From Synergistaceae bacterium UBA1037 (GTDB lineage: Bacteria; Synergistota; Synergistia; Synergistales; Synergistaceae): a stretch of DNA of 64,000 nucleotides. The translations under genes were made by a program, and so were the position numbers. Below are positions 62,529 to 64,000 of the stretch, in pieces. Below the pieces are notes generated by a model. That model was not told the origin of the DNA and did no database searches. It was given only the letters and a program-made list of their open reading frames with translations. The DNA lies in assembly GCA_002316795.1 (NCBI GenBank), contig DCEE01000059.1, positions 13,847 to 77,846 on the forward strand, given 5' to 3'. Positions within the stretch are counted from its first letter, which is position 1. The number at the start of each line of letters is the position of its first letter.

Positions 62529-64000
62529 TTGATCGAGGATATCCGCGTCCGCGGGGTAGGCGGCATCAGAGAGGCGGAGTTATCTCTCAGCGGCGGCTTC
62601 ATAGTGATCACCGGCGAGAGCGGCTCAGGCAAGAGCAGCCTCGTGCGCGCCATGGAATTCATCGCCGGGAAACGTGCCCAGACCAACTACATCCACGCAC
62701 TCGAGGAATCCGCGGATGTTCTTATGACCATTTCATGCACCAGGATCCCAGGACTTGATGAAGAATACCAGCCTCAGGGCGGGACTCTCATAGTAAGGCG
62801 CCAGTTCAGCCGGAACGGGAGGGGCAGATGCCTGATGCAGAACAACCCTGTCCCGCTGGGCACGCTCTCTTCATCGATGGAAAGAGAGCTTGTCATCCAG
62901 AGCCAGTTTGCACAGCTCGGTCTTATAGATCCTTCCATCCAGCTTGACCTTGTGGACTCCTGCGGAGGAAAGCCGCTGGATCTGATCAAAAAGGAGCTTG
63001 AGTCCGCTTTCGACGAAACGCTGGCGGCAGAGCGCACGATCATAAGCCTGAAGAAACGGCGGGAAGAAACTGAAGCGTTCTGCCAGAATGCAGAAAACGC
63101 GATCAGGATAATAAAGGCCCTGGAACTGGAAGAAGACAGCGAGAGAATATGGGAAACTGAACTTAAGGAACTTGAATCAAAGGAAAACGCCAGAACCGCG
63201 CTTGCATCAATACACGAAAGGCTTGCCGGAGGGACAGCCTGCGGCGGTATCATTGAAAACCTTGAATCGATCAGCAGGGAAATATATGCGTCTTCACCTG
63301 CAAAGACGGGCCGCTGGAAGGATGGCGTCGAAAAGATGCTTATTTCGGCACAGTCAGTGGCGGTGATGCTTCAGGACGAACTGCGGGAACTCTCTGCGGA
63401 AGGCAGCATTGAAGAGGCAAAAGAGCGTCTGGAGAAAAAGATCGGATCCCTCAGAAAACTGAAGCGGTCGCTTGACCTCTTCAGCTGCAAACAGCTTCTC
63501 GATCACGCTGCCAAAGCATCTGAGGGGATGGCATGGCTCAAAGAGAGCCATGCTGAGCTTGAAGAGCTTGAAATGAAGGCTGCTGAGAATAAAAAGAGGA
63601 CAAGATCTCTTGCCCTGGAACTTCGGAAACTTAGGAAGGCCGCGGCTGAAGAGCTCGCTTCAAGGGTGAACTCTCACCTGAATGACCTCGCGATGGAGCA
63701 TGCGCTCTTTTCTATCGACATAGAGGAACAGGACAAGCTCCGTTCGAACGGGGCAGAAGCAGTTTCATTCAAAATGAGCATGCCTGACCAGCCCCCCCTG
63801 CCTGTGGGCAGAACGGCTTCAGGCGGCGAGCTTAGCAGGATACTGATAGCCCTCCAGCTCTCGCTCGGCGATGAACAGCTCCCGGGAACACTGGTCTTTG
63901 ATGAGGTCGAAGCCGGGCTTGGAGGCAGGACCGCCCTTCTTGCCGGACAAAAACTGAGGGAACTGTCGGGAAGATGCAGGACCGTTCTGATAACCCATGA
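62529..64000 (+). CDS. recN: DNA repair protein RecN, 3'-truncated by the window
   Basis: SMC-like ATPase in double-strand-break repair. The frame runs from TTG at 62529 (GGAGGAG 6 nt upstream) to the window end without a stop, about 490 residues. Walker A is TGESGSGKSSLVRAMEF (about 30-46), a long Glu/Lys-rich coiled coil spans roughly 150-400, and the ABC signature TASGGELSRILIALQL and Walker B LVFDEVEAGLGGRTA follow. It ends at the H-loop VLITH. Two family hallmarks are altered: the GQHEHQ segment reads VIQSQFAQLG, and Walker B lacks the usual DEIDTGISG. It is still best placed as RecN from context. Confidence 0.87.
   Translation, partial: MIEDIRVRGVGGIREAELSLSGGFIVITGESGSGKSSLVRAMEFIAGKRAQTNYIHALEESADVLMTISCTRIPGLDEEYQPQGGTLIVRRQFSRNGRGRCLMQNNPVPLGTLSSSMERELVIQSQFAQLGLIDPSIQLDLVDSCGGKPLDLIKKELESAFDETLAAERTIISLKKRREETEAFCQNAENAIRIIKALELEEDSERIWETELKELESKENARTALASIHERLAGGTACGGIIENLESISREIYASSPAKTGRWKDGVEKMLISAQSVAVMLQDELRELSAEGSIEEAKERLEKKIGSLRKLKRSLDLFSCKQLLDHAAKASEGMAWLKESHAELEELEMKAAENKKRTRSLALELRKLRKAAAEELASRVNSHLNDLAMEHALFSIDIEEQDKLRSNGAEAVSFKMSMPDQPPLPVGRTASGGELSRILIALQLSLGDEQLPGTLVFDEVEAGLGGRTALLAGQKLRELSGRCRTVLITH

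Noticed and set aside
1-64000. CRISPR arrays, IS elements, prophage or integrase genes
   Set aside because: No spaced direct repeats, transposase, integrase or phage-like frames were found, and gene order is compact and housekeeping throughout.

Overview
The window is a gene-dense bacterial chromosome segment with about 52 protein genes, one tRNA and no sign of phage, IS elements or CRISPR. The gene set suggests a Gram-negative, asaccharolytic, amino-acid-fermenting anaerobe, most likely of the Synergistota. The evidence is a tripartite RND efflux system with an outer-membrane channel, and histidine (hut) and arginine (arc) catabolism. There is also a diderm-type MEP/undecaprenyl/CDP-DAG/RseP cluster, a SpoIID-family wall protein in an apparent non-sporulator, and frequent TTG/GTG starts. 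The phylum call is inferred from gene content and was not tested by phylogeny.

Layout. 1-849: truncated metallophosphoesterase. 906-6966: adaptor-pump-channel efflux operon. 6985-7190: tRNA-Gly(CCC) with promoter, terminator and an odd palindrome copying its anticodon arm. 7348-7950: nitroreductase-like gene. 8125-20372: protein quality control and housekeeping (tig, clpP, clpX, lon, engB, valS, folC, pgeF, an oxidoreductase), closed by a strong terminator. 20482-32631: a long co-directional block with meaB, a fused rpiB-upp gene, wecA, wecB, murA, a P-loop/Asp23-like protein, a type-4 uracil-DNA glycosylase, uppS, cdsA, dxr, rseP and ispG (envelope and isoprenoid precursors). 32851-35114: arcA-arcB. 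35271-41786: nadE, yebC, ruvC-ruvA-ruvB, a DUF2905 protein, spoIID, queA. 41869-48491: divergent hut locus, with hutH-ftcD-hutI on the minus strand and hutU-fchA on the plus strand. 48574-49002: small EamA-type membrane protein. 49230-52337: serine biosynthesis operon on the minus strand. 52532-57378: mltG, a DUF4911 protein, tldD, ftsK. 57416-57610: rpmB on the minus strand. 57705-64000: xseB, ispA, dxs, tlyA, nadK and a truncated recN.

The most interesting signal is the 5' leader of the serine operon (52337 down to 52034, minus strand). A strong promoter is followed by an unannotated 36-codon reading frame with its own Shine-Dalgarno. Ten of its codons are Ser (all UCN), five Gly and three Cys. 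Its last codons contain a segment exactly complementary, over 14 bp with one bulge, to a stretch including the 5' arm of a downstream intrinsic terminator. This is the architecture of a trp-type ribosome-mediated attenuator, here apparently sensing charged tRNA-Ser ahead of a class V aminotransferase and an ACT-domain phosphoglycerate dehydrogenase. It also implies that the aminotransferase serves as the phosphoserine aminotransferase.

Other points of note are the RpiB-Upp fusion, the P-loop/Asp23-like architecture, a palindromic candidate operator over the hutH promoter, overlapping divergent hut promoters, a NodT-like channel without its lipobox cysteine, and a RecN with derived motifs.
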